Source: Zygnema cylindricum (lineage: Eukaryota > Streptophyta > Zygnematophyceae > Zygnematales > Zygnemataceae). From it: a stretch of 64,000 nucleotides of DNA. Made by a program: the position numbers and the translations under genes. The DNA lies in NCBI GenBank assembly GCA_037447655.1, contig JBBHKE010000447.1:62001-126000 (forward strand), in the 5' to 3' direction. The notes under the pieces were generated by a model. The model worked only from the letters and a program-made list of their open reading frames with translations, did not search any database and was not told the origin of the DNA. Of the stretch, positions 26,401 through 48,744 are shown piece after piece. Within the stretch, counting starts at the first letter, position 1, and each line of letters starts with the position of its first letter.

Positions 26401-28560
26401 AGAGGAGCAGAAGGGAGGCGGCGCAGAAAAATCGGGAGTTGCGGAAGTGAATGTGCAAATGAAGTTTTGTGATAGAGATAGTATAATTGAACAGGATCGA
26501 GAAGAAGCAACACAAGAGGGAGAAAAAGAACAGCGGTCTAATAATGAGAGTGGATTTACAGGGGTGTATGAAAGGGAGAGGGAAGAACAGCACCATAAAA
26601 CAAACAAAGGTCCGTGTCATTTTATTCTTTGCTTTTAGATTTTACCATGCCAAAAATCCACCAATCCGAGTGAGCATATTGAAGGTAGTTGAAAAAAAAC
26701 CTTGCAAAAATTTGATCTGCTGAGGTAATGGAGTTTGTCTTGTACGTGAAGATAGCTGGGATCGGTTTGCAGATTTTATTTTTTTGTGAGGTGCTTACAA
26801 TCAGATGATAAAAAGCGATATTACTTGATTGTAACATGACCTCTTGCCTTCGTCCAAAGGCCAAAGATTTTGCCAGCTAAGAAAGGCTATGAATGTTGAG
26901 TGCACTTTTGTTAAGAGAGTCTACTCTTAAAAGTTTTATCGTGCAATTTGTTTAGCGAAAGGAAAATTTAAGTGCACATACCAATTTAGACCTTTGACTT
27001 GGCATCGATTGCATGAACGTTGAATCCTATCATGTTGGTGGTTATCACCCTTCGATTTGTAGGCCTTCCCTTTTGTTTTTGCCTTTTTTGTTCTTAACTT
27101 CATTGGAAAATCAGAAGTAACTGCTGGCAAAGATAAGCAAGACTTATTCTTCCTTTCCCCTTTGCTCTGGGTTCTTTTTTTGTCATTTCTTTATTGCAGA
27201 GATACAAATTTTTCTTTGTCCTGCAAGTCTTTCAGGAAATGTGACTTCATTTTCAGAAGAGACAGTGGGGCTTTCTGAAAGAGGAACGGAAAATGTGTTG
27301 AACACAGAAGGCAGTTTAGAGACCAGTGAAACGATAAAGGCTTCAGAAAGAAACAATACAACACCGTTTTCAGTAGGTAGGGCTGACAGTACATATGGCC
27401 ATCAGAAGAGTGAGATTGAAATGAAACATTCTGGAGAGATGAAACAGGAAGCTGTAGCTGACAAATCTTTTGAGGAAAAAAGAGAAGGTGAGGGGGAGGC
27501 GAAAGAAGGGGAGGTGGACACGCAGCCAATTAAGTTGGGATCGGAGAGTCTAAATTTCGATAAAACTCTGGAAAGAAATACCGGAGGCGAAAGTATTGGT
27601 CTGGATTCTGGAGATGATGAACAAGGTGGGCTGGACGACAATGAAGAAAATGATGAAGTTGACAATGATATTGATGACGAGGATGACGACAACGATGACG
27701 ATGATGATGACGAGGAAGATGAAGAGGAGGAAGCCGAGGATGAGGTGAGCAGATGTTTGTGTGTAAATGACAAGTAGCGTGTATTGTAGCTTCTCTTTTT
27801 CAGGATAATGTCATAACAGGCTTTCATAGTTTGCAATTGGATACCCCCTGTCGCTGTGTAATGAAGCATATTACAAGGCAGAGTGGAGTTCCAGTCTGGT
27901 TTATTTCCTTGACTTTGTGAGAAGGCTTACCTATTTTTTATGAGTGTGCACGATAACAGAAGTGGGTCTGTTTTTCTTTCTTGACAATTTCCTTTTCCAA
28001 CTAGCATCATTTGCTCGTTGCATGAGTTGTTCTCATCTCAAAGTGCTTTTTGCAGGAGGGTGGCTTAATGGATGTGCCAAATAGTATCCTTTTTTACTAC
28101 TGATAACTAATGCACACTCTGTAGTGCAATTTCTCCTTTTCTATATTGTTGCATTACCCACCTTCAATTGGAAAATTGTGCATTGTTTTTGTGAGAAGTG
28201 AGATGGTTGCTTGAGATCAGATTGTTGACACATATGGTAGATTTGTTACTTTTTGTGGATATTTTTTCTATCGATGTTTTTTCTTTCACTTTTCTTGCTA
28301 AAAGCTTCTATCGATGCTATTTCTGTCTCTGCTTAATTTCATGAATTTTTTCTTGACTCGGAAAAGCTCTGAACATTAGAAACGAGATTCCCGCCAAGGA
28401 CTTCCTTGCTCTCATGGGTCAATTTCCTTTTCGGTCTTCTGAAAATAATGTCACCAATGAACTGGGGGCTACCAAAACACTTCCTTTCGGTGGTGGATAC
28501 GACATCTATGAAGATGAGGATGAGGACGAGGAAGAGGATGCAGAAGATTCCGATGAATGA
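20427..28560 (+). CDS. Transcription factor IIIC subunit 5 (TFIIIC5/GTF3C5/Tfc1 family; 12 exons, about 864 aa)
   Basis: Exons: 20427-20561, 21075-21498, 21666-21761, 22277-22361, 22608-22827, 24000-24166, 24496-24594, 24870-25074, 26177-26609, 27236-27744, 28056-28083, 28367-28560. All introns are GT-AG and every phase matches. Family blocks in order: VQYPGHVKNVPRALHTLGG (about residues 21-39), LELRYRPEDPFCHPLFG, GRADFQYVV, VPPLFSQHDMP, RPIWSRHAL (about 350), ANGPFRTLWIRKGYDPRKDP, YQVLDFRVP, FQLCDLEDDDLQAIL, GSGWFSRDTLEKMRDL, and an acidic D/E-rich C-terminus. TFIIIC binds A- and B-box promoters of tRNA genes and recruits TFIIIB and RNA polymerase III; this subunit belongs to the A-box-binding module. 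It is longer than the animal form because of spacers in exons 9 and 10. Exon 11 is only 28 nt. The exon 6 acceptor (AG at 23998-23999) is the only one in phase with exon 5. Confidence 0.92.
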
Positions 28561-31500
28561 TGTAATGAATGGAAGGAAGATGGTTAAAATTAGCACAATG
28601 AAAACGGTATGAAATGTAACCTTTTTTTTCATGGTTGATTGTTAAAATTTATTTTTTTATTTGTACATCTCATGGAAGTAGTTTGCTAACCAGAGGATTT
28701 TCGAGCTCGTTCTGGATTATTTGTGTACACCTCGTTTTTCAGTTGTAATATGGCGATGGCACAGGTATTTGAAGAGTATGTGTCAGTGCGATGTCCTGAT
28801 TGGTTGTAGTTATAGTTACTGTTTTGATTTTGGTTTTGTCGTTGCGTGAGGGCAGGTACGTGTGTGCTTGTCCTTTTAAGGGTATGCAAGGAAGTGATCA
28901 ACAAATTTGTATAAGACAAATTGAATAACACCTATTTTGTCTGATTGTAAAAATTATTTCGACAATCAGACAAAATTTTGTCAAATATGTTGAATTGAGT
29001 TAGTGGAGAAAATACCGGGACAGGCTCGGAGCTCATAATCGACATGATATGTGTTCGGGGAAGAGATGATTTCTTATCGTGTTTCTCCTATTATGGGAAA
29101 AAAATACAAAATGAAATTAATTTATTTGTAAGATCTGATAATTATTTGCACGCGATATTCCAAACATCACAAGCATATGGTGGTGGAGAGGCTACAAACT
29201 GACAATAATGGTAGTGGAAAAATGTTTTAGTTGGAAACTCATCACTAATTTTTGATGTATGGAAGGAAGTTCCTCGTGTCGATGGTCATTGTCACTTTAT
29301 CAATAGGGTCATTGAAACAAACGGGCAATACATTTCGGTTTGGTGCTTATAAACTTTTTTTTTTTTTTGTTTTTTCTTAGCAATGAGGACTTTTTGTTTC
29401 ACAATTTGACCTAATGCTTCGTATGTGTTATTATTCTGAACAAGAAACCAACCTATATAAATGGCTAGATTTCAGTTTTTTTCCGTCTTTCCAAGATGTT
29501 TGGATTACTACCAAGCTGTTTGGGTGTTCCCATTGCACATTTAAAACCTTAAGTCTTACCTTCTTATTGTTCACTTTTAAATGAATAATTTTGCATGGGG
29601 AAAAAAGTTTGGAGAGGTAAAAAAGTTAAAAAGGCTTTTGACCGTCCAACCCATCATTCCATTTCGGCCTTCCAGTTGTTAAGACTGATTAACTTATGAT
29701 TTCTTGACGTTATAATGTATATAATATTTTGTATAAAAAAAAATTCCAACAAATGGCTGAAATTTGTTTTTTACTTCAACGACAACAGATAACATGGGCA
29801 AAAAGAGAAAAAATCCAGACATCACTTGGTCCAGATTGAGGTGAAACCGTACCGAATTGAAACTGTTCGTAAGCGTTTCGGTTCTTAATGTTTCCTTTTC
29901 GGTTAAAATTTGTTTACTTTTTTTTAATCTACTCCGGTTCTGACGATTTCAAAAACCCATTTGGTTTGGCTCGTGCAGATTGAACATGGTTTTGACCGAT
30001 GTACAAATGTACGGTACCAGAGTACCAAAAAGTACAAAAGTACAGGAGGTGTGTGTGAGTTACGGTGTAAGAAGATAACGTACAGATGTGCACAATGTTG
30101 TGCAAAATAGTACGATTAATTTGCTAATGAGCAGTTAGAGGTCTGCGGTTTTTCTTTACTTTTCTGGTTGTTTTTAACGGTTTAAACGGCCAGGAATGGA
30201 ATCCAACAGTAATATGTTTTTTTGTTTAGTTTGAAATTTTCATAACCGGTTTTAAACCATTTAGCTCCATTTTGACCAAAAAGACGGCAATACAAATAGA
30301 GCGTGGGTGAACCACACAAGCCCTTTTAGGTACCATTTAATGGAAAGCTCCCATTTAGCAAAAATAGCCCTCATGTAATTGTACTTTTTTTGTACTATAA
30401 GGGTAACCTGTGGGTGGTTCGACTTGGAGTCCACTGAGAAAATGGGGAAAATACTCCGGGACATTCTTCGAGATTTGCATGTAAAAAGCAGCGTGCAACG
30501 ATTTTGCGACACCTGTCTTGGAATCAATCGCTTTGCTCTTGGGCACAAATTTTCAACCGCGGCATTTAATGTTCCACTCCATAATAAATCTATAAGCGCA
30601 GTTACGCAGTTTCGAAAAAAATAGAATTCACTCGTGATAAGTTCACTTCACAGATATGAGGACAAGGCAGTTCAATTTGCCAAGTCAACGGGGATTAAAT
30701 AGAATGAGGATTTCTTTTATTAGTTCTTAAGTTATGTTGGGGTTTACATAGTCTTTTTTTTGTGTGTGCGGTGTATTGTTTTTGTTTTGGATTTGTTGTT
30801 CCTTTCAATGTCTTTTTTTGGCTTGGACTTATTTGAGCGTTAATTGCTTTTTGGGTTATTTTCTTTTTGGGTTTGCTTCCCCTCTTTAGTTTCACTTTTT
30901 GTTCCTGTGTGCTCAGATGGGTCGCCATAATGCTTTGTTTTTTTTTTTTTTTTTAATAAAAATCTTACTTTTATTTGTAGAGCAGTTTCGACCGTGTATG
31001 TTTATTGTTGGTCAAAATTTGCCCTTTCCTTTAAGGGTACATATAAAAATATCACGTTTTCGCAGGTTAGTTAATTTGCAACATCCATAACTTTTCCTTA
31101 AATTTTTAAGCGTATAGAATATGTTTTTCTCCATTTGAGAGATGGGAACAAAAAAATGAAAAAGCCAAAAATGAAATTGAAAAAACGTGCACACGATTAG
31201 AAAAGACAGAAAATGATAAACAGTGTGAAAGCAAATAACATAAAGAAAATGACAGTTGATGTTCAATCGCCTCTTTCTTGAGAACGCTAGTAAAATTTTC
31301 ATACAAATATTCTTTACTGTTGTCAGTAGATCAACACTTAAATCTGCCCCTCGTGTTTATATTTCTCACGAGTTTTGAACAGTTGAAAATGTAAATGCAC
31401 TTCATCTCTCTTTGTAGTATGATTCATTTTGAAGCACACATATTTTCCCTCCAATGGATGGTGCTTGTTTTTTATGCATGTCTTTTATCATGGCGTTAAT

Positions 31501-33101
31501 CTTTTGTGCATCTGTCTATGGCTTCATTAAGTCAAGAATTTTATTTTTTTTCAGTCTCCTTCTGCAGTGTTGGACCCTTGACGTACTTCAAACCTCCCTT
31601 ACTGTGCTCCAACAGGCTTGGAAGAGTTATGAGGGTAGGTTCCCTTTAGCGTTTTTTGGATTAACATTCATTTCGGTTTTTTTATGTTTATCGCAATTTT
31701 GTTGTATTTTTAATTTACCAATCCCATGCTTCGAATGGCTGTTCGCAGTTTTTCATTTAATGTTCTTGTACTCGGATGTTTTACCATTTTGCTTTGTGAA
31801 GTCGTACTGACATTAATTTACCATCATTGCACTTCAACAAAGTCGTTAAATGTTGTTAATACCCTACTTTGACGTCACACATTCTCTGTACTCGTTTTGC
31901 CTTCTTGTCAGATGTATTCCCATTTCTCAAAAATGATTGTTAAACTACTAATGACGCTGACGTGAAAACTCCAAGTCATCATTATGAAGTACTGAATTAG
32001 CATTTTATAATCTGAACAGGAATTAATGAACCAGTTGTGGATAACGGAAACAGCTTGTAGAAATAGTACAAAGATTTCCGCACAGTAATACAAACGTATG
32101 AACAGAGCTCGCTACTTAAACTCTACCATCTTGATCACATGTTCTATCTGAAATGAAAAAAAATCGACTTCTCTCACCTCCCTCTCCCTTCTCAAAACTT
32201 CATTTCCTGCCCATACTGTTCAGTAACAATCGCTGCTTATTCCATAAAACTTCCATTCTTCCTAATACATTGCGAACCAATAATCTCAGCATATTTTCTG
32301 TATCCATTTTTAACCTACTTTTTCTTGATCCAAAAGAAGAATTGAAGCTCTCGCTGATGAGGTTGCAGTCACATATTCTGACCACAAATTGATTCGATCT
32401 TTTTTCGAAACATGAAAATGGCTTAAAGCTACCTCTTTCTCTTTTAAGCTTTCCTACTACCTATCCTTCGATAGACCTCACAGGCACTTTAACGCAGTTT
32501 CGGATTTTATTGCCCATCTTTTCACATCTTGATTTCACACATTCATTTGACAGAAAGAAATTTTGAAGTTTTAAGCGACACCTTTTATAACTTTTTCTAT
32601 TCACGACGGATTCAATCATAATCCTATGTATGGTCATAACTCAGCCTGTCCGGTACAAACGGATGCCTCTCGAGGATGATCATCAAACACCATAGTGACA
32701 AGGTGATGGTTTTTTTCAGTAATTTGCGGTAAACCAGTGGTGAGGTAACACCTCTGTCAATAACTCCTGTCACGTCACACGGATTGATGGCCAGCCAAGA
32801 GAGAACAGCTGAGCATTCAGCGAAAAGACTAATATTCCTAAAATCTTCGTTTCATCTTTTTTCATAAAATCCGTCATTTTAAAAAGGAAACTAACCTCGC
32901 TACAATCTACCATGTGAGAAAAAACCCTCTATAGACAGCAATAAAAATAACCACATCTAATCGAAATGTTTCCTGCTCGACCAGTAGTGCCCTAATTGAT
33001 GCAATCCTACCTGGAAGCGTCCCGTCTGCTTCTGTTCAAATGGTTACTTATCAAAGCAAATAAGCGTTTGTGCTCCAAATTGTGTCGTTTGCATTCTTTC
33101 T
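28561..33101. other. Intergenic region between TFIIIC5 and HD-Zip IV genes
   Basis: The first few hundred bases are probably TFIIIC5 3' untranslated sequence, and the last few hundred the HD-Zip 3' untranslated sequence. A protein-like stretch at about 30400-30620 (plus; GWFDLESTEKMGKILRDILR and on) and a hydrophobic 118-aa frame at 31454-31810 have no recognisable family. I do not call either as a gene. Confidence 0.5.
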
Positions 33102-43178
<10,077 letters not shown>

Positions 43179-43426
43179 GCACGCGACTCTCGCTCTCTCT
43201 CTCTCCCTCTCCCTCGTTCCCTCTCTCTCTCTCTCTGCCTGCCACTGATTCCTATTCAATCTGTCGCTGGCTCTCTCTCTCGCTCGCTTCCTCCCTCCCT
43301 CTCCGGTCTACTACGGTCCCTGTCTTTCTCTGTCTCTCCCTGTGCGTCTGCAACTCCCCCTCTGTCGGCCGGTTTCTCCCGTCTTCCGTTTTTCCACCTT
43401 CCCGCGCTCTGTTTTCCCAGCAACTC

Positions 43427-43506
43427 CGTCACGTCACTACCTTCTGTGACGTGACGTCAAACAGCGACGTAACAGGGCGGGAGCGAGATAGGTATCGTGA
43501 CGTGAC
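43427..43506. promoter_or_regulatory. Cluster of TGACGT (bZIP-type) sites upstream of the HD-Zip gene
   Basis: Within 80 bases lie CGTCACGTCA (43427-43436), TGACGTGACGTCA (43447-43459, containing the palindrome TGACGTCA), GCGACGTAAC and CGTGACGTGACA near 43496-43507. They sit 250-330 bases upstream of the proposed start codon. TGACG-type sites are bound by plant TGA-class bZIP factors. Function here is inferred. Confidence 0.55.
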
Positions 43507-44979
43507 ATAACGGCGTCGTGGGCTCGCATTAAATGTGGGGAGGCTGGCCTCTATTTTGTCGTTTTTAGACGTTTAAAAGGCGCGGCCGCTTTGTGCCAGA
43601 CGTAGGTCCGTAGCCGTGCGATGGACTTCGGCGATAGGATCTGTGCCGTCGTTGGGAAACAGCTGAAGTCTGACATGTGCGATTCGATTCTGGTCCCATG
43701 CGACAAAGACATCGCACAGCACGTGCAGCATCACGGGACGGACAGCCTGAATGGAGGACTTCTCGGCCATGATGAACTGTGCGGAAACGAAAACGGGAAC
43801 GTGGAGATGCAGGGCGGGGATATTAAAGTCGCAATTATGATTTTTTTTAATGCATTAAAGTTTATTTTTTGTTCGATTGTTCGGGCTGCCCGCTGGTCAG
43901 CCGTCTTCCCATAAAAAAGGAAAATCGCTTGAATTTTAGAAAAGAGTCGGCTCTTATTGGGTGGATAATACTTCAAGACACGAAATGTGACGCATAATGG
44001 CAAAGACGTCCCAACATGCGAGGGGATGACGGGTACAGTAATCGGTTCCACACATTGTGGAGGTGTACCTCAAAAGTACATTTAAGGTACAGATTTAGTC
44101 CGGTACTGTACTGTAGTAGTACGCCAAGGTGATTTCAACCATATGGGCGGCGCAGGTGTCATAAATGCAGTCCTAGGTGGCGTGGACTATGCATTAAATG
44201 CAGGTGCATATGTCAAACCGCCCAGGTTTAAACCAGTGAAAAAAAATACGATCGTTCACAACGTTTCAGTACAATAAATACTAAAGCTCGTACTGACTAC
44301 ATTAAATACGACTTTGATTATGAACGCGATTTCAAGTTTTGGCCAAAATAAAAGGCGGGAGACTATTTTCGCCTGATATTTTTACGCGATTTCGGCCGTA
44401 CCATCCCTCGACACCGACAAACTATTCAGCACATCTTAAAACTTTATATTTTTGTGATCCGTACCGCTGAGTCTGGGTGAGAAAAACAATAATTTTCAAT
44501 GTTTGGTCTTGAACACTTACGCCTATTATACTCTGGCGTACGGCCATGTACGAAATTACGTGTTCAAGGTACGGAAAGGTAAAATAGAAACGAAAATAAG
44601 GCGAAAACAGCTCCCGCCACAATCAATGGCTCAATTGATTCCTAATGATGTCATCCAGTTGGCAATAAATCCGCAGAAATGATTGCACATCCCATGGAAA
44701 CTTGTTTCCGAAAATCTTAGTCGTCCACGTGCGAAAACCAACGATCGTTGGTTTGACATAACAATATCAAACTGCTCAAAAGGGAATAGAAACACTTACT
44801 AGTTTTGCCACTCGTACATATTGTACGAAGTACTCAGTGTCCGTAATTTTCATTTCATGTTTAATTACGAGTTGATTGGTACGAAGTACGGACGCAAGAT
44901 TACATTCAATTCGCGGTTTTTTTCTCATCCATATTTTACAATAGAAACGAACTTTTCGTCCTTTTCGTGAGTATCGAAA
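43507..44979. other. Intergenic region upstream of the HD-Zip gene, no gene recognised
   Basis: A 97-aa plus-strand frame (43621-43914, beginning MDFGDRICAVVGK) and its minus-strand shadow have no recognisable domain. The region is rich in GTAC motifs (for example 44090-44135). No transposon end was found. Confidence 0.45.
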
Positions 44980-45190
44980 CTACAGTACACCGTCGATCGT
45001 ATTTAGCGTGTAGAAATTATTATAGTAAAGAAAAAATTAGCGTCATTAATTCTAGTTCAGTGCCAGGAGACGTGGCAAATTATGGTCCACGTCCTTAAAT
45101 AGCGTCATTTATTCTGTTTAAGGTTCAAGGGTCAAAATTTAGGGGCGCCGAATTAGTGTTCAACACGCTAAATACGATCGACGGTAGACT
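44980..45190. mobile_element. CACTA-like MITE
   Basis: Left end ACACCGTCGATCGTATTTAG and right end CTAAATACGATCGACGGT are inverted repeats, extended by CGTGT/ACACG. The interior (TAGCGTCATTTATTCT, GTCAAAATTTAGGGGCG) matches the right portion of the element at 9278-10549, marking the same family. Non-coding; outer boundary uncertain by a few bases. Confidence 0.65.
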
Positions 45191-46052
45191 ATTATTTTTA
45201 GTACGCATCAGTGCGTCGTTTTAGAATCGTACTTTTCATTCCCCTGCTACAAACAGAAGAACAGCCGAACCCGAATCTCTGGAGTGGAGAAAATCTAGCT
45301 CAATAAAAACAAAAGCAATCATCATATTAGATTCTACGTACGGCAAACCGAGACTATCTTTTGGAGATACGGGCACTTTTATCTGTTTCGATAACTTCAT
45401 TTGAATACCGGAGTCTCCGATTGGTTATTTTTTTGATTTATTATTCACATTCATTACAGTTGTTGAGAAAAGATGACCTGTACAAACGTTTGGAGATTTT
45501 ATTGATGTCGACAGTTGAAAAACAGTTGGAGGATCGCGTACCGTACAGTACCTTCATTGAGAATTTGCGCGGATTTCCATTACGGTACAAAGAAAGTACA
45601 AAGTGTACCGAAGTGTATGGGTTTCGAACAAGCCCCAATACAAGTGTGGGACCTTCGGCACCTCGCGGCACCTCGTGCCGACATCCGGCACCTCTTCGGA
45701 TCGGGTACGAGAAATAGGGTTTTGTGTTTTGGGTTGTTTTTTTAATAAAAAAAAAACAAAAACAGAAAAAATAAACCCTAAACGAGCGGTCGCGGACGCC
45801 TTCGGCACCTCGCGGGGCCAAAAAGTTGCAAGATTCCGAAGTGTTTCGCTGACGGGACGTAACTGCTAAGAGGTTTTTGTTACGCCTTCTTAAAGTACGA
45901 CATTGAAACAGATAAAACTACAGTATGCTCGAAATGGAAATTCGCCCTTTAAGAGCCTCCATTTCTGGTTTTAACGTTTCAATCGCGCCCATTGATTAGT
46001 GTTGCAGTGGCGGCAGATATTACCGCCACCTACTGCGAGTTTCTGCAGCCAT
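45191..46052. other. Intergenic, with repeated GGCACCTC motifs
   Basis: GGCACCTC occurs four times between about 45655 and 45815, and again near 46206. A 118-aa plus-strand frame at 45361-45717 has no recognisable domain. Confidence 0.4.
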
Positions 46053-46103
46053 ATACCCCTAGAAAGTACATACCCCTAGAAAGTACATACCCCTAGAAAG
46101 TAC
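46053..46103. repeat. 17-bp tandem repeat, 3 copies
   Basis: ATACCCCTAGAAAGTAC is repeated three times head to tail without change. Confidence 0.95.
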
Positions 46104-46221
46104 GGAAACACAAACAAAATCCATCGAGTCCTGTAAGCAAAACTATCGATCCCTGTAGCTGTCATACTACACCGTGATCGCTATTGGTAATTTTTAGGGT
46201 TTTTTCGGCACCTCTAAATTG

Positions 46222-46652
46222 TAGTGTTGGGTATCGAGGACCACTTGCCGATATTCGATATGTACCGAATTTTAGGTACCCGATAATCGATATATCGCTT
46301 CGATATATCGATTATCGAAATATCGCGATTTATTGCCGATATATCGCCAATACATCGTATCGACGATATATCGAAAATGAAAATTTTAATTTTTTTTTTC
46401 AAACCCCCCCCCCCCCCCCCCGAGCGCTCAGTTGGGGGGGGGGGGGGGGGGGGAAATTTCCGTACGATTTTCCGTAAGTTTTTCCGTACAGTTTTCCGTA
46501 CTCTCACTGTACGGACAAGCAATTTTTGCGATATATATCGCGATAATTTATGTTGATCTCGGTACGATATATCGAGGAATCTGTTCGATCGATATTCGAT
46601 ATATCGAATAGCGAAATTATCGCGATATGAAACTACCCGATACCCAACACTA
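46222..46652. mobile_element. hAT-like MITE, copy 2
   Basis: The terminal repeats are the same TAGTGTTGGGTATCG as in copy 1 (7629-8085), and the first 170 bases are almost identical. The flanks CTAAATTG (46214-46221) and CTAATTG (46653-46659) fit an 8-bp target duplication that has lost one base. The centre again pairs a C run with a G run, here separated by GAGCGCTCAGTT (about 46404-46453). Non-coding. Confidence 0.85.
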
Positions 46653-46810
46653 CTAATTGAGACCTTCGACCCTAAAATATAATTAATAGTTATCATTTTT
46701 TTTTACCCTATTATAAGTAAAGTGTCAATTGCTCTCATTTGGACTGTTTTTTAATAGTGTAATGTACGAAGTGTATCATCTCGTAATGAAATTGCTCGAT
46801 ACTTTGAACC

Positions 46811-47080
46811 ATAGTTCAAAATTAGGTGAAAGTAGGCCCATACAATATGCCTAACAAAACATACAATATGACCTTAAGACCCATATTGTATTTGTCGCAA
46901 AATGAAAAAAAAAAGTAACAGGGTTGAGTTGCACATCGTTCGATAGAGAATTAAACGTCATCGGACGGTCGCTGATCAAAGTAGCGATCAAAGTAGCGAT
47001 CTAAGAAGATCACATGAAAAGCCCATAACACAACTTGCGCCTACCAAAGGCCTACCATAAAACGCCTACTTTTGAACTAT
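46811..47080. mobile_element. Mutator-like MITE, copy 2
   Basis: The ends ATAGTTCAAAATTAGG and CCTACTTTTGAACTAT are inverted repeats. The flanks ACTTTGAACC (46801-46810) and ACTTTGAACA (47081-47090) form a 9-bp target duplication, which supports a Mutator-like origin. The sequence is an internally deleted version of 8492-8933. Confidence 0.78.
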
Positions 47081-48744
47081 ACTTTGAACAAACGTACATA
47101 GAAAGTGTCAGATAACATCGTAGACAAGTGAAAGTGAGTCCGTCGACACAGGAAAGCGCATTCAGATTTGAATCTTGATATTAAGGACGAGGGAAAAACG
47201 CGTGAACCTGTTCTCACAAGTTCAAATAACGACAATGTGAACACAAATTGTATCGGCTACAATATGGGAATGTGTATCCAAACAAGTGTTAGAAGTATAA
47301 ATTAGAGTTATTTTTTGTTGGCGTTATGCATTAAACCATAAAAAAGAGTTAGTAACACTGTTTTTTCTTTACTCTTATAAATTATTTACACTATTAGTGA
47401 TTCACGGTGTAGTACACCACTCGTCGCATTTAAGGTTTGGGGAATATTAGCGTAAACACTTAATTATAACAAACTACACCATATTTCGTTTTGCCACGCT
47501 ATTTATAGTGAGGCTCTTCCGAATATAGTGTTGTTAAACTAGTTTATGATTTCGAGTAAATAAAACACAACACATGAATAAAGTGATTAACTATGGTAAA
47601 TATGAGTGGTGTAGTTGCATTGTCTTCTCTTGTCTATAAGTATTGAAATTGTACAGTTAAGATGCAAATGTGTATTTTTTCTATGTGTTATGATTTGTTA
47701 CTATTGCCTAACATCAGCACAAGACATATCGATAGAGAAAAGCTATGTGTATAGTAATTCAAAAAAATTGTCAACACATGGATTATTACTTTTTATGATG
47801 TGATTTGTTGGTCAACATAACAAATCAATATTAGAATACATAACAATTACTATCAGTGGTATTTTATGAATATATAATGTTATAAAGTCTGCACAATGTG
47901 TTGTTTCTACATGGTATTTTTTCACACTTTATCCGTATTTTCAACATTTTGTGTTATGCTTTCATATATATTATATAAAAAAATGGTAAGTTTATTTATA
48001 AATTTGCAATAAACAAGCCATAAAGGTAAAAAAAAAGGTAAAAATAAAAATAGAAAAATAATAATTAAAAAATATAAAAGTGAAATGAAAATAAAGCATA
48101 AATAACAAAAAAAAAAAGTAAAAAAAAATGTAGTCACCAAAAGTAAGGAAATATAGTCGAGGTGAGTACCCATAAAGAGAAAAAACGTACAGTATATTAT
48201 ACTCCCAACTATAACAAATCAAATTCCACATCTTTGAAAATCGTGGACGGTTTAGATATTTTGATGGAAAATCAAAGTAGCTCCACTTGACACCTACCAA
48301 ATTCACGCCTTTCATTTCTTGAATTGTAGTCGACACATGTTATGTTGATGATACTCACAACTTTAACAAATCAAATTCCACATTTGCAAATAACGTAGAT
48401 GGTTTAGATCTTTTTATCACTTGACATCTGCCGAATTTACGCCTTTGATTTTTTGAAGTGAAGACAACCCACGTTATGTTAACTAGAAAACAACAAAAAT
48501 GCTCGGTGAAAGACTCATCAAACTCTTGTGTCAAAATGTTTTCCAACTACAATTTCATGAAAAACAGTGAAGAAAGCATAAAGTCTCGCTGCAAAATAAA
48601 CAAATTGATCCATCTAATCTCAATGAGCGAGAAATTGGGTTTTAGAAGTCGACGTGTATGGAGTGGCCACATTAGTATGTGGTGTCACAAAATAAAAAAA
48701 TGTGCCTCGTTCAAATCCGTCAAAACTGCTTCACTAAGGGTCTT
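47081..48744. other. AT-rich intergenic DNA with a diverged tandem duplication
   Basis: No gene is recognised. About 47290-47420 contains AT-rich sequence with CACGGTGTAGTACACC, probably a remnant of the CACTA-like family. About 48199-48349 and 48351-48480 are diverged tandem copies sharing AACAAATCAAATTCCACAT and TTACGCCTTTGATTT-like blocks. Confidence 0.45.

Noticed and set aside
20427-28560. Functional link between the TFIIIC5 gene and the tRNA-like LTR modules
   Set aside because: Proximity in one window is not evidence; TFIIIC5 is a universal single-function subunit.
43621-43914. 97-aa plus-strand frame MDFGDRIC...
   Set aside because: No recognisable domain; a minus-strand frame overlaps it equally well; no supporting splice structure.
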